Assembly: GCA_947579665.1 (NCBI GenBank)
Contig: OX388351.1
Location: 3,534,001-3,598,000, forward strand
DNA from: Sympetrum striolatum
Taxonomy: Eukaryota; Arthropoda; Insecta; Odonata; Libellulidae
DNA length: 64,000 nucleotides
Direction of reading: 5' to 3'
The position numbers and the translations under genes are program-made. The notes under the pieces were generated by a model. That model saw nothing but the letters and a program-made list of their open reading frames with translations. It was not told the DNA's origin and made no database searches. Shown piece by piece: positions 1 to 11,750 of this stretch. Within the stretch, counting starts at the first letter, position 1, and the number at the start of each line of letters is the position of its first letter.

Positions 1-588
1 TCCATTCGGAATATTTAATCGCGGTATTAATTTTATTATGTATCCGTCCATGATGGTTCAAGGAGGTCCATCTCGTTTTTAATTTTCTCATGCATTAAGG
101 AAAGAGGTAATGGAGGAACGTGACCTCGATGTGTCTTAGTAAATGTTCATTTTGACGTCCTCACCACCTGCTTCGGTTCTATGATTTTATTAATGTGTTG
201 GTTTGGTTTGCTGCGCTATTTCTTCCATTTTCCTAAGAATTTCGAGCAATAGCTTTTTAGAATCTATCTCTTTATTTCTGCCTATGTTTAGAGGGTACTG
301 TAATTGGAACCGTTAGTATTTTTCACGGGTTTTTCACGCCACCCTTCTCGTGGTTGTTTTAATGCAAGCTTTTCACTTTTTTACAGACTCTGGTTTATTT
401 GTTGGCAAACCCACATTCTTTCCCTTTTTCGCCTATTCTTTTGTCTATTTCCTAAAAACTCTTATCTTAGAACCCTCAATGACATTGGGTTAGATGTAAG
501 CAGAAATTCATAAGTCTCAATCTCGCTCTAAAATAAAGAAGTTTTATTATTATTATGTTTAATAAGCTATATGTATCTATATAAAAAT

Positions 589-1888
589 CTATAATGCTTC
601 ATTCTCTACGTTATGATACGCTTCAGAAATATCCCTACTTATATACTTAGCAACTGATTTGTTGATTGTGAAGTGATCTGTAATAAATTGTTGGTTGTAT
701 AAGAAGTGAGAATAAGAAGAAGTGATATGTGGCATACGTTTGAAAACGATATGGTATACGATAGCTCCATTGCGCCATTGAAGATGACTCAGACGTTTAG
801 CCGTTAAATTCGCTTTCCTTTTATATGAGATGAGCGAAGATACCTCAGTAATTTGTGTGCAATCTTCTGAATTTATATTGTTCCATTGAATAGCTCTGAA
901 TGTAACTTTTACTGTAGCGATCAAGAAAGGGGGAGAATGATTACTTTAGGGCTCATAACAGAATCACAGAATGTATTCTTTTATTCCAAAGCATGATTTT
1001 TGTGGTGTTTTTGAGTAAGCGGTAAGCCCATATGTCAAATTTATTTCTCGTAATCGCAAATCAAACTGATTTATAAGAAGAAATTCCGTAGCAGATTAAA
1101 AGGAAAGAACCTTCGATTGAATAACCGATGCAAGCGGATTTATTTTGTCCTTTAGGAGTATGTCTCTTTCTCATCCAAGATACCAGCTGAAAGAAGTGAT
1201 TTCCCGAATGATTGATATTTTTTTATTATTATATAAGGTCTTTATTAAGGCGAATGTATTTATATATTTTTTACTCTGTTCTACCAATTGAAAATTTACC
1301 AGGATTTAGAGAGTATTATGTAACAGAATCTTTTAAAATATCCGGAACTCAAGTAAATAATTTTTAACCCTTCACATAATCAATACGGATAACAGATTTC
1401 GATCAAATGCAAACTTATAATTTGGAAACAAAAACAAACAAATTATTCTCGATTCAATTTCTGATCATCATCATATTATTAGCGCCCTAAGAACATTATA
1501 CTTTAGTCCATTCTCATCGTGCATATACTCTATTTTGGATCAATCACCTTTCGCTAGCAGATCTGGTATAATGATGCCTTACACTATGAGGTATTATTCT
1601 TATGAGGTAGCAAATGCGCCATACATTCCTCAACTAATAAACAGAGAATTGAGCACCATTGCGATGAGTTTCCCCGGCACAATTTTTCATCTGCTACCTT
1701 TGCTTGATCTCGTAAGATAAAATTAGGATAACCACAAGAAAGATAACTAATCCAATGCATACGATCAGTAAAAGAAGCACTCTAAACATCCGTGAAAAGC
1801 AAGGAAATCCCCATCTGAAAATATGTGCACGACACTCACGAGGCTTGCTCGAAGTAATTTTTCCTTCTTTAAACTTTTCAACAGCCAT
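589..1888 (-). CDS. Candidate 5' exons of a type II membrane protein gene
   Basis: Not recognised as a named gene. On the minus strand an ATG at 1888 (A at -3, G at +4) opens a 63-codon segment. It has about 33 mostly polar, basic residues and then a 20+ residue hydrophobic stretch (VLLLLIVCIGLVIF...), followed by YEIKQR, which suggests a signal anchor with the N-terminus in the cytoplasm. The frame stops just past a good splice donor (AG|GTAGC at 1698/1697). An open stretch on the same strand reaches down to 589. An acceptor TTCAG ending at 896 restores phase with that donor and gives an 802-bp intron; a second acceptor (CTACAG ending at 912) has a better pyrimidine tract but needs another exon in between. 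The second segment (about 100 residues, with motif LSHLQWRNGAIVYHIVFKRM) is loosely like an extracellular SEA-type fold, but this is inference. Further exons would lie left of the window. Both open stretches are short enough to arise by chance. Confidence 0.32.
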
Positions 1889-2430
1889 CTTAGCTATTAT
1901 TCCTTGAAAATCAAATCCCTTTCACTTCTGGAAAACGCAACGGAGATACGACCTCGTCGGAGAAAACGTCCGTCGTAGAATCTGCGTACCGAAATTGCAC
2001 TAGGGATTCGAATTTGCGAATATTTCCTCCGCAGTGATAACAGTCTCCCGTAAACCATCTCCATTTAAGAACAATTTCCTTTCCACCGGTCGCGCCAAGT
2101 CCTCATCCTCAAGGGTAGCGTATTAGAGGGTTGAAATACGTCCATACCCATACTCCCCTACTCCATCTCCGTGAACGAGTATCAGCGACACTATAAATTA
2201 CTTGCCCCGTCTCCCAACCGCCTCAGAAAGTCTTTTTATAGGACGGCTATACCAATAATTTCAGGATATATGTCCGAAGGTATTGCTCGCGTTACCGGCT
2301 CTCGAAATGTCCCTGTTTGAATATGCACTCGGCAGATTTAATTAAATAAACCGAGCCACTTATGGCGTGATGGAGGTAACGGCAGGGAAGAGAATTGGTC
2401 AAAATAGCGAGGATATTGCGATGCTGAGGA
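1889..2430 (-). promoter_or_regulatory. GC-richer island upstream of the candidate minus-strand start
   Basis: This stretch has clearly more G+C and CpG than its surroundings and no sustained open frame. It lies immediately upstream of the candidate start codon at 1888, so a promoter or 5' UTR role is possible. No TATA box or initiator was assigned. The role is inferred from position only. Confidence 0.22.
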
Positions 2431-2860
2431 GCAAAAGTGAAACGGAGATCGGAATGTGAAAGTGAAAGAATAAGCGAGAAGAAGAGGAGTAGAGCTATGA
2501 AAAGCAGATCGTGGTTATCGATAACGAAAATATCAGGTCGATGGCTAAAGAAGGAAGGAAAAGAGCTGATCCTAAAGGGAAAGAGGAAAGTGAGATAGGG
2601 AAAGGAAAGTGTAAGTTGACATTATTATTAATCCAGTATTTGCAGAAGCGAAAATGCTACTGATGATGAGTGAAGATAAAAGCGTTAGTGAAAGGAAAGT
2701 ATGGCTGAAAATTCAAACCCCTTTTCTTTTGTTTTTAAAGGATAGTTATGGCATGGGGTAAGAAATAGTGAGAAATGGGCAAAAGAGGTATCAAAGAAAG
2801 GTTTTGTGAAAGAATCTATGTGTTGGTATAAGTTGGTTGGAAGAGAGGAGTTGGGCAGAG
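2390..2860. other. Purine-rich strand-asymmetric tract
   Basis: The plus strand is strongly enriched in G and A, with runs of GAAAG, GAGAAG and GGAAAG over several hundred bases. A shorter similar tract lies at 3890-3970. Such tracts can bind GAGA-type factors or form triplex structures, but nothing shows a function here. No gene was seen. Confidence 0.45.
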
Positions 2861-3019
2861 AAAAAATGTCAATTAATATAAAAAATCTGAATATAGTATA
2901 AATGATTTATGTATTGATGTTATGATTTAAAATATAAGAATCGTTCGTTAAATGCTAAATGTTAAATGTTTTCCAGCAAAGTATTAGAAAAGCTAATAGC
3001 TCCTCAGGTTAGGGATGGC

Positions 3020-3081
3020 GGTGTTTTACACCCCCTGCCACGCGCCATTGGCGGATTGCAGGGTTTAAATGTAAATGTATA
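3020..3081 (+). mobile_element. LINE 3' tail fragment (hairpin plus AAATGT repeats)
   Basis: ACACCCCCTGCC starts a hairpin (CCCTGC/GCAGGG outer stem, CGCC/GGCG inner stem) followed by GTTTAAATGTAAATGTAT. The same hairpin and tail recur at 45491-45561, and in divergent form directly after reverse-transcriptase coding sequence at 38376-38430. This copy is therefore read as a heavily 5'-truncated non-LTR retrotransposon of that family. A tail of short tandem repeats instead of poly(A) fits the CR1/Jockey-like group. Confidence 0.75.
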
Positions 3082-3109
3082 TTATTGAACGAATGGCTCC
3101 CAGTTTGAA

Positions 3110-3172
3110 AAATGGTTAGCGGGATCGCGTTTGGTGAAAGCGGTTCCCGGTTCGAATCCTAGAGGGATCCCA
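3110..3172 (+). repeat. tRNA-like (Pol III box) repeat fragment
   Basis: TGGTTAGCGGGATCGCG resembles a type 2 Pol III A box. GGTTCGAATCC at 3149-3159 is a perfect B box. The sequence does not fold into a full cloverleaf with a matching acceptor stem, so it is read as a tRNA-derived SINE remnant and not a tRNA gene. It directly follows the LINE tail at 3020-3081. Confidence 0.45.
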
Positions 3173-3179
3173 TTAGTGC

Positions 3180-4110
3180 GATATGAAGCCAGCTGTCGAA
3201 GTACCTTTAACAACAGTAATACTTATATTAGCCATCTCATTAAAAATTCATGTTTTAGTTTTCACGCGCGACATTCCCATATACCTTGGAACCCTACCGA
3301 CTTAATAAACAGATAAAAAATTGTATTACTAGCAGATTTTATTGCTAAATAAATAACGTGACTAAATCTCGTCCGAGTGCTTGAATGTGAGACTCAGGAT
3401 GCATGACATGTCCATCTTACCTTTTTATCCGATATTTATGAGTTCTTGAAGTTGATTGTACCGCAGTTTTCTAATTAAAAAAATGACATATTTGTTAGGA
3501 AGTTAAAGACAAAGTGTGTAGAAGCTCAGGTATATGCTGTTTCAGGTTTATGTTCTTCGCTTTCTAAGACATAAGGTTTTAATAAAAAAATATGAGAATA
3601 ACTGGTACGTGTGCTTTTGTAGTTTATTTACCTATACTTTACTCGAACGAAGTTAGTCTTTCTAACGACCTCAACGAATTTCAATCCTTAGAAATCATTT
3701 TGTTTTTTATTTAGAAGAGGCGGAATCAGATTTTCGAATATCAGTACACAGAACCGTCTTCCTTCTATATGAAATGGAGCCTTATATAATCCAGTGAAAT
3801 TTTTCTAAGAATATGCATTGATTGACGGAATGAAGACTTGTTGATGCCAGGGACTGTCTGCCTCAGGAGGGACAAGAAACGTCGTGGGAGCGGTAGTATG
3901 GAAAGAAAGGATTAAATGGGAAGGGAGAGAAGAAAGAAAGAACGTCAAGGAAGGGAGAGATGAGATGGAAATATGTATTGAGGTATGAGTTACTCTTATG
4001 CTTTCGTATGATATTTTCCAATACCTGCCTCATCCCTTCTGTTGGGACGCGACAATCTCATTCAGAAAGATGGAACGAGGAGAAAAAATAAACTGAACGA
4101 GGGAATACAT
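3180..4110. other. Non-coding stretch, nothing recognised
   Basis: AT-rich DNA apart from a purine-rich tract at 3890-3970. Short open frames are at chance level and no repeat family was recognised. Confidence 0.5.
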
Positions 4111-4640
4111 TTTTCTCCTCCTGCCGCCTCCGACCAGTTGTCATTTCTCGCCTTTATTTTTTTCCGAACCAAACCTCCCGCTGCGGCCGTGAAGTCTCCA
4201 AGCATTACCACCTTTCTTCCTATTATTAAGGGAGAAAGGGAAACAGGGAATTGGACAAAGTTTATTTGGCGTTTACGGCGGCCATATTTAAGGTGATTGC
4301 GGCCGGGGTTTATCATTTGATTTTTATTTCTTTTTTCCGCCGTGGGAACGCTGTTGGCGCGGCATGTTGGCGCTGGAGGTCTCCGTGCCTCTCTGGCGGC
4401 GTCGGGACGCGTGTTGCGTCGTTATTTAAGCGTCGTCTCAAAGATTAAACGATTTGCTATTTCGCGCTGCTAATTCGGGAAATGGACGAAATTTACGACT
4501 CTGGGATGGGACTCATGCAAATCGGATAACGAGACATTCCGTGGGAATTTACTGAAAGGCCACGTTTTTCCCTCTGCTTTTGCTGTGGAAGAAATTCCGT
4601 GGATGTTACTGAGAGTGATTCGCTAAATTGAGCTCTATTT
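4110..4640. promoter_or_regulatory. GC-richer non-coding island
   Basis: A GC- and CpG-rich island with GCGGCCG, GGCGGCGTCGGGACGCG and TGTTGGCGCGGC, mixed with AT motifs such as GGCCATATTTAAGG near 4279. A near copy of that last motif, GGCCATATTTTTAAGG, lies in another island near 47272. Short frames open on both strands but none looks like a known protein. A cis-regulatory element is a reasonable reading but is unproven. Confidence 0.3.
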
Positions 4641-6500
4641 TTCAGTCTTATTGAATCAGTTTGGGTAAGTGTGTTTATTTACTTAATTTAGTCTCCACGG
4701 AGAAAAAATAAAAAGGGGAAACTAACGGAGTGATACCAGACTTGCTATTATTATTACACAAATACTGCTATGTATCATCATTATTAAAAATTAGTCGCAA
4801 AATCTCTGCTATAATACTGATAATTTGTTTACATCTTAATATTAGCAAACTATTACTATAATTGATGTCGTAGATTGTGTACCATTAGACACTATTCCGT
4901 GTCCTTATTCTAACGATGGCCTAACTTCAAGAATGCTGCCTTTACTTTCAGCACAAGTCTTGAAATATTAATCAGCTGTTTTTAATGCGGTTGATGTATT
5001 GATATAAATGATATGCATACTTTCCTAACTGTATTTACATGTATAGCATAAGATGGATGGAAATTTATGTTTCATCTACTTTTGTCACAGTTTTGGGTAT
5101 GACTGTTATGTCACGGGAGCTACTGAGATTTGAGTGATGTTGAGTATTGTCACTGGTCTTTTCTTAAAAAATGCTGAAAATAGTATTACTCGTTGTCTTT
5201 TACGTGGACATATTTCGCTAATAGCATTCTGGCTTGGTAAGCAAAGTAAGAGCAAAATACCTCACCCCTCATTTTGCCTCATTCCCATCTGCTGGGAGCT
5301 CATGTTAGTTAAACCGAATGAGGTACCAGCCACCTATTGAGTTGAATACTTTACAGACAAACTTTCCTATCAGTATCTATGTGACTTGATCTCCTCGTCA
5401 TTACGTAAGAAAACGCCAGATTCAAAAAGCAATCAAATATGAGGTAAAATAAACTATACATCCCTATCTGATGTAGTGACGATAGAATAAGCAGCAATGA
5501 AGGTTCTCGATTAGATATCATTAGTAATCGGGAAACGTTTGTGGACTCCTTTGAAATTCTGGCGGCCCAATGGCTGAATAATCCATCGGGCTTTAATTTT
5601 CAATATAGATATTGTGACCAATAACATGTGTATCTTTCTCCGAAAACTCTATGAAGCAATCGGAAAATTTAAAAAATGAAATCAGATCTTATTCAGCTTC
5701 ATTCAGAAATCCTCGATTCAGTGCGAAGGAAAAAGAGCTATTTGAAAGACCTTCTAAATTGTAACATTCGTGGAAAATGGAAGAAGTCATTTTTGTTGCG
5801 TTCATTCATCCCGTATCAGGAAGCAAACTCTAAGTCCTAGAGAGATAATTGGATTTTTTCGGATGGCTTCCATAAAAGTATAATAATGTCTCAGAATCGG
5901 AAGGGAAAATCCAAAATGAGAGAATAAGTTGAATGAAAGCCGCCGTTCTCACATCATATAGACTGAGTTTCTGAACGAAAGTTAGGAAACGGCGTTTTGA
6001 GAATTTACAGTGGAGGAGGGGAGGTAATATTCCGAAGCGGGCGTTTACGACTGTAGGCTCAGAATCCTCTTAGTAATATTCCTAAATTTGTGTTACCTAT
6101 CTGGCGCCAATGAAGATTGAACCTGATGAGCATTTTACGGAACTAATCTTTCGAAAGAGCACAACCCTGTGGCACAAGATTTATAATCGTTTGGAGCAAA
6201 TTAAGTAACATCCTTGGTGTTTCCGCTTTTACGAGATTTGAAAATTAGATTTCAGATTTACGGCCCGAAAAACGGAGAAATGGAGAAAAATTACAATCTG
6301 GGAATGTGTTGAGTTATAATAGAACGAATTTGGTGATTTTACTGTTCAGATTTAATTAGGCGAATGGTGTATATTTTATTGACTGCTGATTAAAAAGCAA
6401 AGGCACTAAGGCGATAGGTAATTATGTTTAAAAATGGAATTTTTTAACAAAAAATAGGATAAAGGTTATTTGCACGAAATGGCGTGCAGCCAAGATAAAT
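4640..6500. other. Non-coding stretch, nothing recognised
   Basis: AT-rich sequence with only chance-level open frames. No repeat unit, terminal inverted repeat or RNA gene was recognised. Confidence 0.5.
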
Positions 6501-6506
6501 ATAAGG

Positions 6507-6621
6507 GAAGAAGAGGCTTGAAAGAAGTCCGACGGGACCGGGAATCGAACCTGGGTCTCCCGGACGCAGGTTCGATTCCCGGTCCCTTCGGACTTTTTTT
6601 TTAAAGTCTATTCTTCCTTTG
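6507..6621. repeat. tRNA-like head-to-head foldback 1
   Basis: A 27-nt arm at 6527-6553 (GTCCGACGGGACCGGG...) pairs with 6567-6593 at 26 of 27 positions across a 13-nt loop. Weaker pairing extends outward to about 6507 and 6621. Each arm contains the B-box type motif (GGTTCGATTCCC on one strand, GGGAATCGAACC on the other), so the two arms are inverted tRNA 3'-half-like sequences. Nine T residues follow the right arm, as in a Pol III terminator. The same inverted tRNA-like plan occurs at 12995-13142 and 27988-28160. Confidence 0.75.
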
Positions 6622-6624
6622 GAT

Positions 6625-8160
6625 GGAATTTTTTTGTTATAAAATACTGAAACCATAGTTTAAAATTATTTTACTGAAAATGTATGCTTTATTTTCTTTT
6701 GTGCTAATAAGAATTACAGTTATACTTATTGGTTCCATATTTCCATGCATCGGCTCTTTACTGTCGTTTCTATGGTCAGAGTCGAAGAAAATGTATCTTA
6801 CATTCACTTTTGTTTAATTTTTGTTTATGTCTGTTGTTGAGTAGAAGCTTCCGAGCCATGAGCTATATCGTTGACTAATTTTGGCTACTCCATGTTGAAA
6901 GTTTTATATTTTTGGTGAAAATAAGTATGTTTTACGCAGCAAGTTTTCAAACACCGATCTCAAAACAAATTTCGTTTAGAATTTTCTTTTGAAAAATCAC
7001 TTATTCCTAAAATTATTATTCAGAAAAGACAAATATACTCAAGAGTTTAGCGCTCCAAAACTTCGTTCTCATTTCCTGTAAATAATTTCTTGTCACATTT
7101 AATACTCTGCATTATACTGCGTTCAGGCTTTTGTAGTGATAAAAGGTCTCAAATTTATGTGCATATACAGAAATATGAATTGGCAAATGATTCCTTGTTT
7201 CATGCACAGAAAATATTAAATATCCGAATTTATTATCTGGTAAAAATGTTTTAGTCCTCAGTTGTTCATGAAATGTTTATGAAGTTCATGAAATTCCTCG
7301 CCCCACAGTAAAATAATGTTTTAAGTGTAATGAATGCAAGTTTCAAGGTTTTAGTGTTTGAACAAATCTTCCACACCCAAGGTCGAGGATTGAATTCTTT
7401 AACTATGAAGCGATACATTGATGAGATGAATTTCGAACTTTGCTTTATGTAAGCGAGGTTACTTTAAATAGTTAGTAATAATTATCAGGAACCACCCAGA
7501 GAATTACTTTCAAAAATTAAAGTATCGAAATTAATCATTCTATGTAAACATGCTATAATGTACTCGAGGCTTTCTCTTCCCTTCCAGTTTCCCTTTAAAT
7601 CCGCTATTTATGCGAAGATTATTATATACAAGGGTATTTACCGTTATAAGCTATAATTTTTCTAAAATCATTAAGTCTGTTCTAACGAGGAAACTGAATC
7701 AGAAATGTATAAAAATCTCAAACTGTCAACTCAGTGTACTCTGGAGAGTTGGCAAAGATTTCCGTCTGTAGTATAAAGGCTCGTGAAAACTGGCTTAGAT
7801 CTGTAAGATATTACGTTTCTGATTTCGAAGTACAAACATAAGAATAACATATAGCTCACAATAAAATATTTTAGTACGTATTTAGTATACTTATGTAAAT
7901 TTAAAACACCGGAAGACTCGTTTACGAGATTACCCCGTAAGAATGATACGAATAACTTCAATGTCAGGAAAATAACTGTTAAATATTCGTAAGTAAATCT
8001 ATGGATGTCCTGTTCTCTGTAATTTGATTTTTTACGTTTTGTCAATATGTTGTTGAAATTAATATGAATTAGTGATGTGGAAAAAGTAATCTGACCAGCA
8101 ACCGCTACGACAGTACTTGACTTTATTACTCAGTAAGTTCAGGATTGCCTACGTGGAAGT
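6625..8160. other. Non-coding stretch, nothing recognised
   Basis: AT-rich. The longest minus-strand open frame (7731-8045) has no recognisable domain and is of chance length. Confidence 0.5.
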
Positions 8161-8185
8161 TCATTTCCATGATAAAATTATTTTT

Positions 8186-8333
8186 ATTTTGACAATGTAA
8201 AATAAAAAAATCCAATACACTTCCACCAATAAAAACGCTATTAACAACGGATAGCCTTACGGATGAAACCAGTTATTGTTTTTAATGTTGTTAGTTTTGG
8301 AAGCGTATTGGTGTTATTTTACATTGTCAAAAT
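8186..8333. repeat. Foldback element, ~40-bp imperfect arms
   Basis: The left arm (ATTTTGACAATGTAAAATAA, then CCAATACACTTCCA, 8186-8225) is matched in inverted orientation by the right arm at 8298-8333 (TGGAAGCGTATTGG, then TTATTTTACATTGTCAAAAT), with about 70 nt between. It could be a small non-autonomous DNA transposon or the end structure of a Penelope-like element. No target duplication was identified. Confidence 0.55.
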
Positions 8334-8469
8334 TATCTTTGAAATTATTGTCAACAGTTGCGGCCTTGGTGCAACCTACCGACTGGATATCGGAATTACA
8401 TCCTGTTATCAATTAATTGATGTTTAAACATGCTCCTTGATATGAGGTATAACTTCGAGTAGTATATGT

Positions 8470-8800
8470 TTACAGATGCGCAGTGCCGTTGTTAGAGGTC
8501 CTCGCATAAACCCCGTCCAAAAGACTCGCTCCACTAAAATCAACTTTACCTCATTAGCGAGTGAGAGTTCCTTCCCCGGGGCGGGAACCGTGTATTCCTT
8601 CACCGGCATCCATATACTGCTTTGTTGGTTCTTTTGCCCTTCTGCCATCTCTCCGCTTCTTGGAAGGACCATAAATTGCAATTACCAGCCTTCTTCTTTT
8701 GTCTTTATGAACGACCGACACGCCACCGGAAGTGAGCGGTGAGCGGGTAAGACAGACGGAGATGGCGGAGAGTATGAGAAATGTAAGGTAAGGGTTTCTT
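8470..8800. promoter_or_regulatory. GC-richer island, function unknown
   Basis: Locally GC-richer (CCCCGGGGCGGGAACCG near 8575), with overlapping short frames on both strands of about 85-88 codons. None resembles a known protein. It may be an old transposon fragment or a regulatory island. Confidence 0.22.
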
Positions 8801-11701
8801 AGGAAACATGTAGGTGTCACTAATGTGATTCGCTCGTTTAAACGTCATGCAGTTAAATTGAGGGAGTTTCATGCGGGGTGACTGGGGAAAGGCACGAATT
8901 AAAGGCCATTCTCCAAAGACTCCGAGAAAATCTCGTTTAGGCTATTGTGGAATCAGCGTGATTCTAAAATTAACCAGATGCAGTAATAAACTGTTAGGAG
9001 CTGAATTACGGCGTTTATAGTCTTACCTACACAAACTGTTGAATGCTCTAATTCCGATAGTTGCCCGCAAATATGATAAACTGAAATAGAAAGTTTAGTT
9101 TCCTAACTAGCTATTTATTTCAGAGACCAGTTAACTCTAAATTAGTCGCATTAAAAAAAGTTGCGTAACTAGTCGCGTGGGGTTGATTATATCCCAAAAT
9201 TTTGTGAATTCCCTAGACCTCTTCCGAAGTAAAGCAATCAATTCAATTCATCGTAGTTCATAAATGATTCTTTAGGAAAACAAATGTGGCTTTTTCAACG
9301 TATTATCATTTTCCATTCATTATTAATTAAATAAAATGTTTAAATATTTACCAAAATTACAGTTACTAATATAATTTATATTTTCCTTCAAAAACCTCTC
9401 GGAATGTCTAGAATAGGGTTTACTATTTGGATTTTGTTTAGCAAAACTACACTTTGTTTTATATGCCATCTGTAGGAAAATAATAAAAATTGATATCTCT
9501 CCTGCCGTGAAAATGGTCAAAATTTAGGGCGAAAATAAATTTCTGATTATTTTTTGAAAATTTCAGTTTAGGAGTTTTCGACCATGGCAAATCAATAAGT
9601 AACATTTTCAATTAGACCCAATAGGAGTTTATGTAAAGCTAATGTTTTTCACGTTGTGCGTGAATAAGGCGTGAAATAAATTCGAAATTTTTGGGAAGGC
9701 CTTCCTGAAGATCCCTCCCGCTCTTAGTAATAGTTATGAACATTACTAAATCTGAAAGCAATTGAGGTATTACAGCAATAGAAGTTGCCAATAGAAAAGC
9801 AAACAAGAGTAACTTGTTCTGAAGTTGCTTTCAAAATATACTAATTTGTAAAAATCGCCTCAATGATGAACATTTTGCTTTCCGTCATAACGAATCAAAT
9901 TATTTCACAATCATTCCAGAAAAAGGGAACCTAAATTGGCTTTATATAAAATCGACTTGTAGGTGTTATTTAGAAAGAAGAAAAAGACGTAATTTATATA
10001 TTGTTAAGTCTTGAACGTTGTAAACTACTTGCAGGAAATCCGAAATATGACTAACAGCCTCCCTAAAAATTACTGATTCAGATGTATTTTTGTCGTTTAA
10101 ACTTCTTTTCAAACTGAATTTCTTCGGACAAATTTGGTGTTAGCTCTGTATTGCTCTAATAATACCTAAAAGATAACAAGTTAAAGAAAAAATTGTCCTT
10201 TTATGTTAAGGTAAGAGAAGATGAATTGAAAGTTCGAACTTGTCTTGAATAAACTACCCTACTCGTGGATGAGTATTTTTGATGTTTATGGAACCTTAAT
10301 AAGTCGCTTCCATGTCATTCCAGAAGGTATGCTTGTCTATGCTACAATTATTTCGTTTCGCCTTTTCATAAATCCTTATCCAATGAAGCCGATTTTTTTA
10401 CAGTGGAAGAATAAAATAAAAATCACTAAACGCAGCGCAGTGTAAATACAATACCCTCTAACATTTTTGTTTTAGAAACAACAGTCCTTTGAAAAATAGC
10501 TTTGTATTATATTATTCTCTGCCGATGGAAAGACATTAAAAATTATTTATATTTAAGTAGCATGAATAACAAGAAATTGCTGTCATACCGTCAGCTAATC
10601 AGCTGTTATTTTCAGTTTTTAGCGATTTTCTAAAAAATCTTGGTTTATGCTTAAATTATTCTACAAAATATTTTATTTCTTAACGCGTAAAAAATCATAG
10701 AGAGCATTATTTCCTCACTTTTCTGCAATAGTTTTATGAAATATGTAAAATAGTTTACATGTTTTCATTTGTATTGTTTTAGAAGACGCCTATTGATGAT
10801 GACAAAGTAAGGTATTACACGGCAATACATTTCCGAACGCCTGGAATACTTTGGAACGAATTTCTCTGGAACTACTTTAATGATAAATATGAAGGATATA
10901 GTTATCCATCGAAGACCCTGTCAATACAACTGAGCCTTTTTAATCCTCACGGAAGATCCTTATTTCAGAGTTGAACTCCATCCCACATTCTATCCAAACT
11001 TCCATCCAAAGCAACTCATCCTCTGAATGTTCGTTCTTTCTAATGCGCATGAATAAAGTAGAAATCAAACCACGTTCTCTCTTTCTTCTATTAAACGAGG
11101 TGATATCGGAAGGATTAGGGTCCGGACGCTCTGAATTTATTTTTTGTTCCCGATAGCAGATCACGAGAAATAATTCACGGATTTGGATTTAGTGGCGGAG
11201 CCTTCAAGGCACGAATACCGATCCGACTCGTAAAATGATGCTACGGACCATTGCCACGCTCATGATTCCTCTTTCCCCCCGTTTCTTATTCTGCTCCCTC
11301 CATCCCCTCTTTAAAGTCTTTTTCTCGTTCCGATTCAAGTTGGTCTAATCAATCCCCGATCAACCCTTCTATGCCCAAAGTATGTTTTCGGAAATGTATA
11401 ATGCATTTAGTGCATCCTCTCCTCGGGAAATACTACTTAATCGAGAAGGAAAAATGTATCATATAAAAATAAAAATCTCAACATACTTAATTTATCGAAA
11501 TGAGAATGGAAGATTTTCTTAAACATTAAAAGTAAATCAGCTGTAATCTCTCTCTTGATCTATAATCTATAATGGCAGACATAAATTTTCTTAGCTCCAA
11601 TCTCAATATTTATTAGGTGGGATTTATTATTAAATTTCGTAGGATAATTAAAATGTTTCTTTCCGTAATAATCACGAACGTATATATATATAAATAAATA
11701 A

Positions 11702-11750
<49 letters not shown>

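Noticed and set aside
3110..3172. Functional tRNA gene
   Set aside because: A- and B-box-like motifs are present, but no complete cloverleaf or acceptor stem pairs up. Read as a SINE remnant.
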